Source: Hominimerdicola alba
GTDB taxonomy: Bacteria; Bacillota; Clostridia; Oscillospirales; Ruminococcaceae
Length of the DNA stretch: 64,000 nt
NCBI RefSeq assembly: GCF_900112155.1
Contig: NZ_FOKQ01000008.1
Coordinates: 1-64,000, forward strand
Direction of reading: 5' to 3'
Shown: in pieces, positions 41,200-50,992 of the stretch
How positions within the stretch are numbered: the stretch's first letter is position 1
Layout: each line of letters starts with the position of its first letter
Translations under genes and position numbers: made by a program
The notes under the pieces: generated by a model
What the model saw: only the letters and a program-made list of their open reading frames with translations
What the model was told of the DNA's origin: nothing
Database searches by the model: none

Positions 41200-41906
41200 A
41201 TGAGGAAATTTACATATGATGATCTGAACGTAATAGTAATCTTGCTGATTTTTTTTTGTTCCCTGCATGGTTGTATGGTTTAATAACGTTCGGGATATCG
41301 CGGTATTTTTTAGTAAGTGCGATAGTTTTTATTGTCGCTACGGGGAATATTTATAAAAATATCAGCCGCGTAGAAAACGGCAGGATAATACTCAACTGTA
41401 TGAGGGCAGCTTTGTTTTTGTCCGTGGCGGGTATATATATGCCTTCGATAGTGCTTTTCAGTTTCGATGAAACAAAAAGTATGTACAATATAAAACGGCT
41501 GGATTATATTCATGGAGAGTATGGGATAGACGGAAAAAATGCAGAATTTTACAAAAAGCTTATCCCCGAGAAGCTTCCTTGTGAATGTGAGGATTACTCA
41601 TATATAACTGAGGGTCATTTTCTTTCTCATCATGCTTTTTCTTGTCTGATATTTCGCACTGATGATGAAACGATAGACAGTTATGCTGAATACTATGGCA
41701 GTCTGTGTGATGAGGTAAGGGTGAAAAAAGATTACGAGGGTGAGAAATTAGGCTGGTTCGACAGGTTTTTAAATCACGCGGATATATATGATAGCAGGCG
41801 TGAAGAGTTTGATGACGCTGAGATCTATTGGACAAACGGACCATCTTCAAAAGGTGTGGGTGTTCTGCTTGACAGAGACAGCGGATATGTTGTGATACTG
41901 GCATAG
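41200..41906 (+). pseudogene. first of three tandem paralogous membrane proteins, frameshifted at T9
   Basis: From ATG 41200 (AAAGGAG upstream) the frame gives MRKFTYDDLNVIVILLIFF then leaves its reading frame in a run of nine T (41249-41257). One more T would join it to the frame that begins at 41256 (FPAWLYGLITFG...) and gives a 236-aa protein matching its two neighbours (231 and 246 aa). Two membrane helices are followed by an external part with YKKLIPEKLP.ECEDY, FRTDDETIDSYAEYY and a terminal LLDRDSGYVVI. Either a basecalling error, a phase-variable tract or a true pseudogene. Function unknown. Confidence 0.8.
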
Positions 41907-41974
41907 GAAAAATCACGGATAGCTACTTTGTGTAAGATATGATATAAGTCAACAAATATAAGGAGACAACAATT

Positions 41975-42670
41975 ATGAAAAAGAGCACTTTAAAGAAACT
42001 GAACATAATAATATTCTTGCATAATTATGTATTTCCTGTGTGGATCTTTTGCAGCTTAATGACTATAGGAATATCACAATATTGCTTTTTGGGGACGCTC
42101 GTGTTTATGATCGCTACGGGGGTGACTTATGAAAAAGCTGATCGCATAAAAAACGGCAGGAAAATCTTACGTTATTTTAGGATCGCTTTGTTTTTGTGCA
42201 TTTCCGGGTTGATCCTGCCTGCGATTGTACTTTTGAGTTTTGATCATACAAAATGTATGTACAATATAAAACGGTTAGATTACACCTACGGAGTTTTCGG
42301 GAAGAATGCGGAGTATTATAAAAAGCTTCTTCCTGAAAAACTTCCTGATGAATGCGAGGACTACTCATTTGTGACGAAAGGCAGTATATTAGCGCAGGAT
42401 TATCACGCATCTTCATGTCTGATGTTTCGCACCGATGAGGAAACGATAAAAGATTATGCGGAGTACTACAGTTCTCTAAGCGATGAGGTAATAGTAAAAA
42501 AAGAAGATGAGACAGAGGACTATAGTTTTTATTCGTTTTTAGATAAGGCGAAAATAGATGACAGTTTGCTCGGAGAGTTTGATAATGCAAAGATTTACCG
42601 GATAAATGGGAACGATCCGGAAGGCGCACTGCTTGACAGAGACAGCGGATATGTGGTAATACTGACGTAG
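41975..42670 (+). CDS. second tandem paralogous membrane protein
   Basis: 231 aa, ATG with AAGGAG upstream. Same plan as its neighbours: an N-terminal helix (IIFLHNYVFPVWIFC), a second one (FRIALFLCISGLILPAIVLLSF), a soluble part with YKKLLPEKLPDECEDYSF, LMFRTDEETIKDYAEYY, EFDNAKIY and a closing LLDRDSGYVVI. About half of the residues are shared with paralogs 1 and 3 by eye. No catalytic motif, no lipobox. Likely an unknown membrane protein family expanded in tandem. Confidence 0.75.
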   Translation: MKKSTLKKLNIIIFLHNYVFPVWIFCSLMTIGISQYCFLGTLVFMIATGVTYEKADRIKNGRKILRYFRIALFLCISGLILPAIVLLSFDHTKCMYNIKRLDYTYGVFGKNAEYYKKLLPEKLPDECEDYSFVTKGSILAQDYHASSCLMFRTDEETIKDYAEYYSSLSDEVIVKKEDETEDYSFYSFLDKAKIDDSLLGEFDNAKIYRINGNDPEGALLDRDSGYVVILT

Positions 42671-42697
42671 GGAAAATCAGGAAAGGAGAAAACGATA

Positions 42698-43438
42698 ATG
42701 GAGAAATATGGATTTAAGATATTGAACGTAATAATATTCTTGCTGACTTTTTTTGTGTTTCCTGCGTGGTATATCTGTATAAACACATCTAGTATCTCTT
42801 TCTATTTCATTTTAGGGACGATCGTGTTTATGATCGCTACATGGAAGTTTTATGATGATGTTTACGATATAAAAAACGGCAGAATAATATTGAACTGTTT
42901 TAGAGTTGCTTTGATTTTGTGCGTGGCGGGGTTATATCTGCCATCGATGGTGATCTCACATTTTGATCATACAAAATGTATGTATGATTTAAAATGGCTG
43001 AATTATGCGCACGGGCTGTACGGGTTTAGCGGGGAAAGATTGGAGTATTACAAAAAGCTTTTCCCTGAAAAACTTCCCGATGAATGTGAGGACTACGAAT
43101 ATTTGACTACGGGTTGGCTGAATCACAGATTTCCAGGTTCTCGTCTGATGTTTCGCACAGATGAAGAAACAATTGAGAGGTATGCGGAATACTACACCGG
43201 TTTTTGTGATAAGAAATACTACTACGGTATTTACGATGAGATAAGTATTGAAGATTATGAGAGCGAAAATACGATAGATGAGCTTGAACGTTTTATGTAC
43301 TGGGCGAAATTAGATGATAAATGGCGTGAAGAGTTTGAAAATGCTGAGATATATAGTATAGGCAGTCATATTCGTGAAGGTGTTCTGCTTGACAAAGACA
43401 GTGGTTATGTGGTCATAACGATAGATGAACCTAAGTGA
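42698..43438 (+). CDS. third tandem paralogous membrane protein
   Basis: 246 aa, ATG with AAAGGAG upstream, 27 bases after paralog 2. Membrane helices at the start (VIIFLLTFFVFPAWYIC; FRVALILCVAGLYLPSMVI), then YKKLFPEKLPDECEDYEY, LMFRTDEETIERYAEYYTG, a charged insertion absent from paralog 2 (YDEISIEDYESE), EFENAEIYSI and LLDKDSGYVVI. It keeps the intact version of the N-terminus that is frameshifted in paralog 1 (VIIFLLTFFVFPAW). Function unknown. Confidence 0.75.
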   Translation: MEKYGFKILNVIIFLLTFFVFPAWYICINTSSISFYFILGTIVFMIATWKFYDDVYDIKNGRIILNCFRVALILCVAGLYLPSMVISHFDHTKCMYDLKWLNYAHGLYGFSGERLEYYKKLFPEKLPDECEDYEYLTTGWLNHRFPGSRLMFRTDEETIERYAEYYTGFCDKKYYYGIYDEISIEDYESENTIDELERFMYWAKLDDKWREEFENAEIYSIGSHIREGVLLDKDSGYVVITIDEPK

Positions 43439-43511
43439 TAAAACAGGGGATATCTCTTTATACATGGGCAGATATACATTTTTGCTATACCCTTGATGTT
43501 ATATTTAGTAC

Positions 43512-43540
43512 TTGCAATTTTAATAGTCGTGTGTTATAAT
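43512..43540 (+). promoter_or_regulatory. promoter of fhs
   Basis: TTGCAA, 17 bases, TATAAT, 60 bases before fhs. Confidence 0.7.
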
Positions 43541-43600
43541 TAAAGAGTATTATTTTTGGCAGTGAAATTAAGCTGCTGTTGAGGAAAGGAACTGATCGTC

Positions 43601-45271
43601 ATGCTGTCAGATATCGAGATAGCCAAGCAGGCTAAAATGCTGAAAATTTCCGAGATCGCCAAGAAACTCGGGATAACCGAGGAGGAGTATGAGCCTTACG
43701 GTCACTACAAGGCTAAGCTCTCTGAATCTCTTTATGAAAAGACCAAGGACAAGCCCGACGGTAAGCTGATTCTTGTAACTGCTATCAATCCCACACCTGC
43801 GGGTGAGGGCAAGACTACCATTTCGGTTGGTCTTCATGAGGCTATGCACGTTATTGGCAAAAATTCAATACTCGCCCTGAGAGAGCCTTCTCTCGGACCT
43901 GTGTTCGGCATAAAGGGCGGCGCTGCAGGCGGCGGATATGCTCAGGTTGTTCCCATGGAGGATATCAATCTTCACTTTACAGGAGATATGCACGCTATAA
44001 CTGCGGCTAACAATCTGCTTTGTGCGCTGATCGACAACTCGATGCAGCAGGGTAATCCTCTGAACATAGATCAGAGAAGAATAATGTTCAAGAGATGTCT
44101 TGACATGAACGACAGAGCACTGAGAGATATCATCATCGGTCTGGGCTCTAAGGTAAACGGTATCCCCAGAGAGGATTCTTTCCAGATAACCGTTGCTTCC
44201 GAGATTATGGCTATACTTTGTCTTGCGGCTGACCTTGACGATCTGAAAAAGCGTATTGAAAGGATACTGGTGGCTTACACCACTGACGGCAAGCCTGTAT
44301 TTGCTAAGGATATCGGCGGCTGCGGCGCTATGGTTGCACTGCTGAAAGACGCATTGAAGCCAAATCTGGTACAGACACTGGAGAACAATCCTGCGCTGAT
44401 ACACGGCGGTCCTTTTGCGAATATCGCTCACGGCTGCAACTCTGTAAGAGCTACAAAGCTGGCTCTGAAGCTTGCTGATTACACCATCACCGAGGCTGGT
44501 TTCGGTTCCGACCTTGGTGCTGAGAAGTTCTTTGATATCAAGTGCCGTTTCGCAGGACTCAAGCCTAGCTGTGTTGTTCTGGTCGCTACTATCCGTGCAC
44601 TGAAATACAATGGCGGTGTTGCACGTGCTGATCTGACAGCCGAGAATGTTCCTGCACTGGAAAAGGGCATCGTAAACCTGAAAACACATATCGAGAATAT
44701 GAAGAAGTTCGGTGTGCCTGTTGTTGTGGCTATCAACAGATTCGCTACCGATACCGAAGCTGAGATCGAGGTGATCAAGCGCACCTGCGCTGAGATGGGC
44801 GTTGAGGTATCTCTTGCAGAGATATTTGCAAACGGCGGCAAGGGCGGCACTGATCTGGCTGAAAAGGTTGTTGCTACCATTGAAAATAACGAGAGCAACT
44901 TCAAACCTCTTTACGATGAAAAGCTGCCTATCAAGGAGAAGCTTGGCATAATCGCTAAGGAGATATATCGCGCTGACGGCGTTATTTTCACAGCTCAGGC
45001 TGAGAAAGCACTGAAAGAGATCAACGATCTGGGTTACAGTGATATTCCTGTCTGTGTTGCGAAGACACAGTATTCGCTTTCGGACGACCCTGCTAAGCTG
45101 GGCAAGCCCGAGGGCTTTGAGATAACTGTCCGTGACCTGAGAGTTTCGGCTGGTGCAGGATTTGTTGTGGCTTATACAGGCGATATCATGACCATGCCCG
45201 GTCTGCCCAAGGTGCCTGCTGCTAACAACATCGACTGCGACAACAAGGGTAATATCTACGGATTGTTCTGA
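43601..45271 (+). CDS. fhs: formate-tetrahydrofolate ligase
   Basis: 556 aa with AAAGGA upstream. P-loop TPAGEGKTT at 65-73, [32 protein letters not shown] and [13 protein letters not shown] are signatures of the enzyme. It joins formate to tetrahydrofolate with ATP to give 10-formyl-THF, feeding purine and one-carbon metabolism (and acetogenesis where present). Cytosolic; usually a tetramer. It has its own promoter; the DUF3810 gene follows after 17 bases, so they may share transcription. Confidence 0.97.
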   Translation: MLSDIEIAKQAKMLKISEIAKKLGITEEEYEPYGHYKAKLSESLYEKTKDKPDGKLILVTAINPTPAGEGKTTISVGLHEAMHVIGKNSILALREPSLGPVFGIKGGAAGGGYAQVVPMEDINLHFTGDMHAITAANNLLCALIDNSMQQGNPLNIDQRRIMFKRCLDMNDRALRDIIIGLGSKVNGIPREDSFQITVASEIMAILCLAADLDDLKKRIERILVAYTTDGKPVFAKDIGGCGAMVALLKDALKPNLVQTLENNPALIHGGPFANIAHGCNSVRATKLALKLADYTITEAGFGSDLGAEKFFDIKCRFAGLKPSCVVLVATIRALKYNGGVARADLTAENVPALEKGIVNLKTHIENMKKFGVPVVVAINRFATDTEAEIEVIKRTCAEMGVEVSLAEIFANGGKGGTDLAEKVVATIENNESNFKPLYDEKLPIKEKLGIIAKEIYRADGVIFTAQAEKALKEINDLGYSDIPVCVAKTQYSLSDDPAKLGKPEGFEITVRDLRVSAGAGFVVAYTGDIMTMPGLPKVPAANNIDCDNKGNIYGLF

Positions 45272-45288
45272 TAATACAGAGGTGCGAA

Positions 45289-46488
45289 ATGAAAACCAAA
45301 GTCATACCCGAACAGGAGACAGCACAGGGCGTTGACGTAAAAGTGTCCCAAAAAGCGGACAAAAAGCATAAGCACACACAACTTAAATGGCTCATTGGCA
45401 GCGCGATATTTTTCGTGCTGCTGAATGTGCTTGCCTGGAAAAGCACACAGTTCTGCGATTTTTACCAGAAGCATATTTACCCACTGTGGGCGCAGACCTA
45501 CGGTCGCGTAACATCGCTGCTGCCGTTCTCATTCGGGGAACTGCTGATAGCTATCGCGGTTTTCGGTATACCGCTATCACTTCTGGTGATGATAGTTCTG
45601 CTCATTATTAAAAGGGGCAGACGTGGGAAAGTTGCAAAGGTATTCGGGTTCATCTATGGGTGGATCCTGGTTTTTATCCTTGGTACAGAAACCTTGAACT
45701 GCTTTGTTCTGTATCATACTTCTACTTTTGAAGAACTCAATAATATCAGTGTAGAAGAACATACCAATGATGATCTTGAAGAGTTAGGTTTCCGTATCGT
45801 AGCGCAGTTAAATGAGCTTTCGTCTCAGGTTCAGCGTGACGAAGAGGGTCGGTTCGTACTTACTTCGGATACCGATGATACCGCTCGTGTAGCTGTCGAG
45901 GGTCTGGAAGATGAGTTTGTTTGCTTCGGCGGATATGAAGTTCACCCGAAGCCGATTTACTGTTCTTTCTTTATGAGCCAGATGGACTTGATGGGGATAT
46001 ACTTTCCATTTTCCATGGAGGCAAACTACAACACTGATATGTACAAGGCGAAGCTTCCGAACACTATCTGTCATGAGCTTGCCCACACAAAGGGTTTCAT
46101 GAGGGAGGAAGAGGCGAATTTTATCGCTTTTGTAGCCTGTGATCGCTGCGGCGATGTGGACTATCGGTATTCGGGATATCTTTCTGCGCTGACTTATGTT
46201 CGAAACCAGATATTCGAATATTGTGACGAAGACACGAAGTGTGAATTCGATAATGCTATCTGTGATGAGGTATGGGCGGATATCGACGGAAACCGCGAAT
46301 ACTGGGAGTCAGTGGAAGAAGCTGAGGACACTGTGTTTGAAAGTGAGAGCGTCAGTGAAGTTAGTGAAAAGGCTATGGAGACATCACTTCATGCCAATGG
46401 CGTTGAGGATGGAATCGCGTCATACGGCAGAATGGTTGACCTTATGTTGAATTATTACGGCGAGCACAAGTTCGTCGGTGAAGAATAG
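45289..46488 (+). CDS. DUF3810 membrane protein, putative zinc metalloprotease
   Basis: 399 aa, ATG with AGAGGTG upstream. N-terminal basic tail, then three membrane helices (about 25-45, 75-100, 120-140). The external part has HELAHTKGFMREEEANFIAFVAC, which contains an HExxH zinc-binding motif and a downstream glutamate, as in the DUF3810 family. An acidic serine-rich segment follows. Protease activity is inferred from the motif. It lies between fhs and tsaE, with no clear functional link. Confidence 0.85.
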   Translation: MKTKVIPEQETAQGVDVKVSQKADKKHKHTQLKWLIGSAIFFVLLNVLAWKSTQFCDFYQKHIYPLWAQTYGRVTSLLPFSFGELLIAIAVFGIPLSLLVMIVLLIIKRGRRGKVAKVFGFIYGWILVFILGTETLNCFVLYHTSTFEELNNISVEEHTNDDLEELGFRIVAQLNELSSQVQRDEEGRFVLTSDTDDTARVAVEGLEDEFVCFGGYEVHPKPIYCSFFMSQMDLMGIYFPFSMEANYNTDMYKAKLPNTICHELAHTKGFMREEEANFIAFVACDRCGDVDYRYSGYLSALTYVRNQIFEYCDEDTKCEFDNAICDEVWADIDGNREYWESVEEAEDTVFESESVSEVSEKAMETSLHANGVEDGIASYGRMVDLMLNYYGEHKFVGEE

Positions 46489-46502
46489 TGGGTTGAGATG
46501 AA

Positions 46503-46964
46503 TTGAACTTTACATACAGGACTTCTTCTCCCGAGCAGACTATCGCGCTCGGACGAGAGATAGGCAAACGTCTGCGGGGCGGCGATGTGCTTGCTTACCG
46601 CGGAGGGCTCGGTGCAGGGAAAACTACCATAACACGCGGTATCTCAGATGGGCTGGGGCTTGGTGACGAAGTTACTTCGCCTACTTTTGCTCTGGTTAAT
46701 GAGTACCGGAAAAAGGACTGCAAACTTAGCCTGATACACTTTGATATGTACCGCATAACCTCTGGAGAAGACCTTGAAACTACAGGATTTTTCGACTATA
46801 TGGACGAGGATACGGTGCTGGCGGTGGAGTGGTCAGAGAATATCGACGACGATCTGCCAGAGGATTGTATCAGGATCACGATAAACAGGATATCCGATGA
46901 TGAGCGAGAACTCACTATCGAGACCTGCGGCGGAGATGACAGATTTGAGAATATTAGCTATTGA
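46503..46964 (+). CDS. tsaE: tRNA threonylcarbamoyladenosine biosynthesis ATPase TsaE
   Basis: 153 aa starting at TTG with GGTTGAG upstream. P-loop GGLGAGKTTITRGI at 34-47, then SPTFALVNEY, HFDMYRI and AVEWSEN, the TsaE fingerprint. It hydrolyses ATP to drive the TsaB-TsaD complex that makes t6A at position 37 of ANN-reading tRNAs. Its 3' end overlaps tsaB by about 29 bases, so translation is linked. tsaD is not in the window. Confidence 0.95.
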   Translation: MNFTYRTSSPEQTIALGREIGKRLRGGDVLAYRGGLGAGKTTITRGISDGLGLGDEVTSPTFALVNEYRKKDCKLSLIHFDMYRITSGEDLETTGFFDYMDEDTVLAVEWSENIDDDLPEDCIRITINRISDDERELTIETCGGDDRFENISY

Positions 46965-47637
46965 TACAAGCGGCAAAACGGCTTCTGTTGCTATAAGTGA
47001 CGGGGCACGTATGCTATGGGAAAAGACGGTTTTTACTAAGCTTACACATTCGCAGGTTATACTGCCTATGGTGGAGAGTGCGTTGGAAGAAACGGGGTTT
47101 GATTATCCCGATATAGACTGCATTGCAATCGCTAACGGTCCCGGGTCTTATACCGGACTCAGGATAGGTGTAGGCGCTGTTAAGGGCATCTGCATGGGTG
47201 CACCTGACATCAAGGCGGCAGGGGTATCGACCTTGCTGGCGCTGGCTTACAACTGTGTTGGTTTTGAGGGCAGGATACTTGCAGTGATGAGGGCGCGCCC
47301 CAAGATAATCTATGCGGCGGCTTTTGAATGCAGCGGCGGAAAGATATTAAGAATGAGCGATGACAGAGTTTGCAGTGAAGAAGAATTCTTCGCGCAGACA
47401 GAGCCCTGTGATCACATAATGCTGGTGGGCGACTGTGCTGAGGAGATCAAGTCAGGTCGGTTTGCTGATGCTGATAATGTGCGTACAGCTCCTCTGAACT
47501 GTGTTCTGCAAAGAGCATCATCACTTTGTATGGCTGTGGAAGCTGACCAGACACTGATGTGCAGTGCTGATGAGCTGGAAGTGTCATATCTTCAGGCTAC
47601 TAAGGCCGAAAAGGACAAGGCTCACCGCGACAGCTGA
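46936..47637 (+). CDS. tsaB: tRNA threonylcarbamoyladenosine biosynthesis protein TsaB
   Basis: 233 aa from ATG 46936. TsaB features: ILAIDTSGKTASVAIS, LTHSQVILPMVESAL, IAIANGPGSYTGLRIGVGAVKGI. It is the platform partner of TsaD in t6A synthesis. A further upstream frame start (46897) lies deep in tsaE. TTG at 46945 has GGCGGAG nine bases upstream and would place the family's usual short leader; either start is possible. The gene overlaps tsaE, forming the conserved pair. Confidence 0.94.
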   Translation: MTDLRILAIDTSGKTASVAISDGARMLWEKTVFTKLTHSQVILPMVESALEETGFDYPDIDCIAIANGPGSYTGLRIGVGAVKGICMGAPDIKAAGVSTLLALAYNCVGFEGRILAVMRARPKIIYAAAFECSGGKILRMSDDRVCSEEEFFAQTEPCDHIMLVGDCAEEIKSGRFADADNVRTAPLNCVLQRASSLCMAVEADQTLMCSADELEVSYLQATKAEKDKAHRDS

Positions 47638-47716
47638 TTTTGAGCGGACAGTTCAGTAAAATTTAATCTCGGTACACGGGATAAGAATTCTGTTTTATAT
47701 TTTAGGTGAAGTTGTT

Positions 47717-47905
47717 ATGAAGAGATTTATCGATCCTATTTATGCCTATGCTCTGCTTTTATCGGCGACGATATGCCTGTTATTAAAGGGACACAGCAAG
47801 GTATTTCTGATAATTTCGGTAGTTCTTCATGTGATGGCCTTGATTGAATTCTATATGATCTTCGGAAATATGAAAAAGAGGAATAGGAAAGATTCGGACT
47901 TTTGA
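47717..47905 (+). CDS. small membrane protein
   Basis: 62 aa, ATG with AGGTGA seven bases upstream. Two hydrophobic stretches (YAYALLLSATICLLL; VFLIISVVLHVMALIEFYMIF) and a basic tail (KKRNRKDSDF) predict a two-helix membrane protein. It sits between tsaB and rpiB, 79 bases after the first and 38 before the second. Nothing more can be said. Confidence 0.6.
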   Translation: MKRFIDPIYAYALLLSATICLLLKGHSKVFLIISVVLHVMALIEFYMIFGNMKKRNRKDSDF

Positions 47906-47943
47906 GCAAATGTATCTGAAACCATAATTTGGAGGTAACTATT

Positions 47944-48384
47944 ATGAAACTGGCAATTGGCTGCGATCATGCAGGTCCTGAGCTTAAAAAAGAAGTTCTG
48001 GCTTATCTGGACGAGATAGGTGTAGATTATGTTGATCTGGGCGTTCAGGAGGGCGAAAAATGCGATTATCCTGACAAGGCACAGGAGGTATGTGCCAAGG
48101 TAACAGGTGGCGAATGTGAGCTTGCTGTACTTATCTGCGGTACAGGCATAGGTATGTCTATGGCGGCTAACAAGGTAAAGGGCATAAGGGCTGCGTGCTG
48201 TTCAGATTATTTCTCGGCTAAGTATACAAGGGCACACAACGATGCGAATGTTCTGTGCATCGGCGCGAGAGTTGTTGGTGCAGGTCTTGCCTGCGAGCTA
48301 ATCAAGGTGTTTATCGATACTCCTTTCGAGGGCGGAAGACACCAGCGCAGAGTTGATAAAATTCATGCTATCGAAAATGTATAG
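47944..48384 (+). CDS. rpiB: ribose-5-phosphate isomerase B
   Basis: 146 aa from ATG 47944, preceded by GGAGG (the frame opens five codons earlier without a good site). RpiB motifs: KLAIGCDHAGPELKK, CDYPDKA, ICGTGIGMSMAANKVKGIRAA with the active-site cysteine and GTG loop, ANVLCIGARVVG, and FEGGRHQRRVDKI. It interconverts ribose-5-phosphate and ribulose-5-phosphate. Cytosolic, family length normal. Followed by a terminator. Confidence 0.96.
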   Translation: MKLAIGCDHAGPELKKEVLAYLDEIGVDYVDLGVQEGEKCDYPDKAQEVCAKVTGGECELAVLICGTGIGMSMAANKVKGIRAACCSDYFSAKYTRAHNDANVLCIGARVVGAGLACELIKVFIDTPFEGGRHQRRVDKIHAIENV

Positions 48385-48463
48385 TGTAAAAAATATATTA
48401 CACTTGTTTATTGATTTTGTTTAAATTGAAAAAGCTTTCTCCCAAAAACTGGTGTTTTTTTAC

Positions 48464-48491
48464 AAAAAATCCTGTTTTTGGGATTTTTTTA
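48464..48491 (+). terminator. intrinsic terminator
   Basis: AAATCC-TGTTTTT-GGGATTTTTTT, a short stem with a long T-run between rpiB and the GH25 gene. Confidence 0.65.
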
Positions 48492-48514
48492 ATTGATTTG
48501 GAAAATTCTTTCTA

Positions 48515-48543
48515 TTGACAAGCTTTGTGAAATCGAGTATAAT
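48515..48543 (+). promoter_or_regulatory. consensus promoter of the GH25 gene
   Basis: TTGACA, 17 bases, TATAAT, 61 bases before the start codon. Confidence 0.88.
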
Positions 48544-48604
48544 ATACAGCATTGAATGTAACCGTTATGTAATAAACTGTAACTTTTACGGAGGTCTATA
48601 TTTT

Positions 48605-50845
48605 ATGAAATTTATCAAAGCGGCATCAGGTGCAGTTATCGCGGGCATTATCTTTGCGGGCATGAGCCTGACTGCCAGTGCTGATGAAGTCAGCAAGGAT
48701 GTTATAAGCGCGGACGGTGAAACCTTTGAGGTATCTTACGCAAATGAAAATGAGGATGCAGGTTATCTGAAATACAGGCATAATCTCATCAATGAAAGAA
48801 TGGCGAGAAATTCGCCTGCAGGCAGGATAAAGGAAAACCTTTCCACCATATGCGGTACTTTCGGTTCCTATCTTTCACACGACAGCAGATTCGACGGTAT
48901 GGATAGAACATATCTTATTGATGTATCACAGTGGCAGGGAAAGATTGACTGGCAGAAAGTCAAGAAAGACGGAATTAATGATGTTATAATCAGACTGGGC
49001 TATCGTGGTTACGGTTCGGCCGGTACACTTATGATGGACAACAGTTTCTATGAGAATATCAAGGGCGCAAAGGCTGCAGGTCTGAAAGTAGGCATTTATT
49101 TCTACACCCAGGCTATCAGCTACGCTGAGGCTCGTCAGGAAGCTGACTTCTGTGCAGAAGCGCTTAAAGGCTTCGATATTGATCTCCCTGTATACTACGA
49201 TATCGAGAGTGTTGACTTCGATTATGGCAGACTCGACCATGCAGGACTTACAAAGGCTCAGAAGACAAAGCTCTGTAAGGAGTTCTGCAACAGGATAGAG
49301 TCTTATGGCTATGAATCTGGTGTATATGCAAATTATTACTGGCTTACTAATATGATAAACGGTCCCGAACTGGGTAATGATTACAAGACCTGGGTCGCTG
49401 CTTATGGGTCATATCTTAATTACGGCGGCATATACGATATGTGGCAGTATTCCAGCAATGCTGATATCGACGGTATCAAGGGCAGTGTTGATATCAACGT
49501 AATGTACGATGTTGATTATTCACCAACATCCACTGTCAAGGTGAATATCGATAACGGCGTTCTTTCCTGGAACAAGGCTGCCGGAGCTGACGGTTACACA
49601 GTCTACGGTTCTGATAATGGTACCGATACTTATGTTGTTGCAGATGTTACAGGGACAAGTTTTGACATTAATGGTCAGAGCTCTGGTAAATACTGCGTAG
49701 CAGCATATAACTATTTCAGCGGCAAGAAGCACTACGGTAAAACATCAAATATGGTTGACAGCTTCCGTCAGGCACCTGAAAATGTTGAAGCAACCAGAAT
49801 TGGTATCGATAAGGTGTCTGTAAGCTGGAACGCTGTTCCGGAAGCAGTAGGATATGAGGTATACACTGTTACTGACGGAAAATCCATGCTTGTCGGCAAG
49901 ACTTCTGATACTTTCCTTGAGATAAGAGGAAGCGATCTTCAGAAGAAAAAGGTCGTTGTAAGGGCATACAACAAGAACGGTCTATTCGGCGATCTTTCTG
50001 AACAGGTTGCTCTTCCAGGCAATGCTCCTTCAGACGTGCCTTATGCTGAATTCAGGGCTAACAGACTGGTATGGACAGTAGTTCCCGATGCTGACGGTTA
50101 CATCATAACAAGGTACCTTAATGGTAAGGTCAGTGAACTGGTTGTTCAAGAAAATAATTATTATGTTGACGATAGCCAGTCAGCCGAATTCTATGTTCAG
50201 GCTTATATAGAGCTTGAGGGGCAGAAGTTCCGTACAGAGCACTCCAATATCTGCTCTTTCAACGGAGTAAATTACCCGCCTAAGGGTTCTATCGAACTTG
50301 ATTCAAGCGCTGACGGTCTGACTTGGAACAAGATCGATGACGCTGTGGGCTATGTAGTATACAAGCTTGATTATGACGGCAGTGAAGTTGAGGTAGGCAG
50401 AGTTGATGGCTGCCATTTCAGCACCGAGGATACCGAGGCAATCGAATTCTATGTAAAGGGCTACAATGTCAAGGATGGTCAGGAGTTCTATACCGAGGCT
50501 TCAAACCGCGTGATAATTTCTCTGCCCGAAGTAACCGAGGCTGCACTGGTAAGCAAGACTGATGATTATGCTGTCATCTCCTGGAACGAGATCGATGGCT
50601 GCGATGAGTACATGGTTTACCTGGACAAGGGTAAAGGTTACGAGCTGTACTCTACTGTCAGGGGCAGAAAGGCTATGATCGGTGATCTGAAAGACGCTGA
50701 TTTTGCAAGCGTAAGGATCAAGGGCTATATCGGAAATAAGGACGTAGTCAGCTACGGTCTGTTCTCGAATCAGCTTTACATCATAGGCGACGAAAATTCA
50801 AGACCCGCTAAAGAAGTTTTTGACTTTGGCGATCTGTTAGGTTAA
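48605..50845 (+). CDS. secreted GH25 lysozyme with FnIII-like repeats
   Basis: 746 aa from ATG 48605, behind ACGGAGG; the longer frame starts before the promoter. Signal peptide FIKAASGAVIAGIIFAG...ASA. The GH25 domain (about 90-290) has YLIDVSQWQGKIDW, LKVGIYFYTQA, the catalytic YYDIES (D and E) and WVAAYGSY..DMWQYSS. About five FnIII-like modules of 80-90 aa follow, each with LSWN/VSWN/LVWT/LTWN/ISWN and a tyrosine corner. It should cut the MurNAc-GlcNAc bond in peptidoglycan, and the repeats probably bind the cell wall or carbohydrate. Single gene between promoter and terminator. Confidence 0.92.
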   Translation: MKFIKAASGAVIAGIIFAGMSLTASADEVSKDVISADGETFEVSYANENEDAGYLKYRHNLINERMARNSPAGRIKENLSTICGTFGSYLSHDSRFDGMDRTYLIDVSQWQGKIDWQKVKKDGINDVIIRLGYRGYGSAGTLMMDNSFYENIKGAKAAGLKVGIYFYTQAISYAEARQEADFCAEALKGFDIDLPVYYDIESVDFDYGRLDHAGLTKAQKTKLCKEFCNRIESYGYESGVYANYYWLTNMINGPELGNDYKTWVAAYGSYLNYGGIYDMWQYSSNADIDGIKGSVDINVMYDVDYSPTSTVKVNIDNGVLSWNKAAGADGYTVYGSDNGTDTYVVADVTGTSFDINGQSSGKYCVAAYNYFSGKKHYGKTSNMVDSFRQAPENVEATRIGIDKVSVSWNAVPEAVGYEVYTVTDGKSMLVGKTSDTFLEIRGSDLQKKKVVVRAYNKNGLFGDLSEQVALPGNAPSDVPYAEFRANRLVWTVVPDADGYIITRYLNGKVSELVVQENNYYVDDSQSAEFYVQAYIELEGQKFRTEHSNICSFNGVNYPPKGSIELDSSADGLTWNKIDDAVGYVVYKLDYDGSEVEVGRVDGCHFSTEDTEAIEFYVKGYNVKDGQEFYTEASNRVIISLPEVTEAALVSKTDDYAVISWNEIDGCDEYMVYLDKGKGYELYSTVRGRKAMIGDLKDADFASVRIKGYIGNKDVVSYGLFSNQLYIIGDENSRPAKEVFDFGDLLG

Positions 50846-50856
50846 TACGAAATTAT

Positions 50857-50886
50857 GCGGCTCCGCTTTTGGCGGGGCCGCTTTTT
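50857..50886 (+). terminator. intrinsic terminator of the GH25 gene
   Basis: GCGGCTCCGC-TTTTG-GCGGGGCCGC followed by TTTTTG. Confidence 0.92.
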
Positions 50887-50939
50887 GTTTATTGGTATAA
50901 CGTTGTTGTTACGGCGGGTAATTTTTGCGCCTTGGTGTC

Positions 50940-50968
50940 TTTACATTTGCAGGAAAATATGTTATAAT
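50940..50968 (+). promoter_or_regulatory. promoter of the lipoprotein-two-component operon
   Basis: TTTACA, 17 bases, TATAAT. The start point is near 50975, so coding must begin after it. Confidence 0.75.
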
Positions 50969-50992
50969 AACATTGTATGGAATGAAACTGAT

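Noticed and set aside
43865-44689. 274-codon minus-strand frame inside fhs
   Set aside because: Fully antisense to a highly conserved enzyme; no ribosome site or motif.
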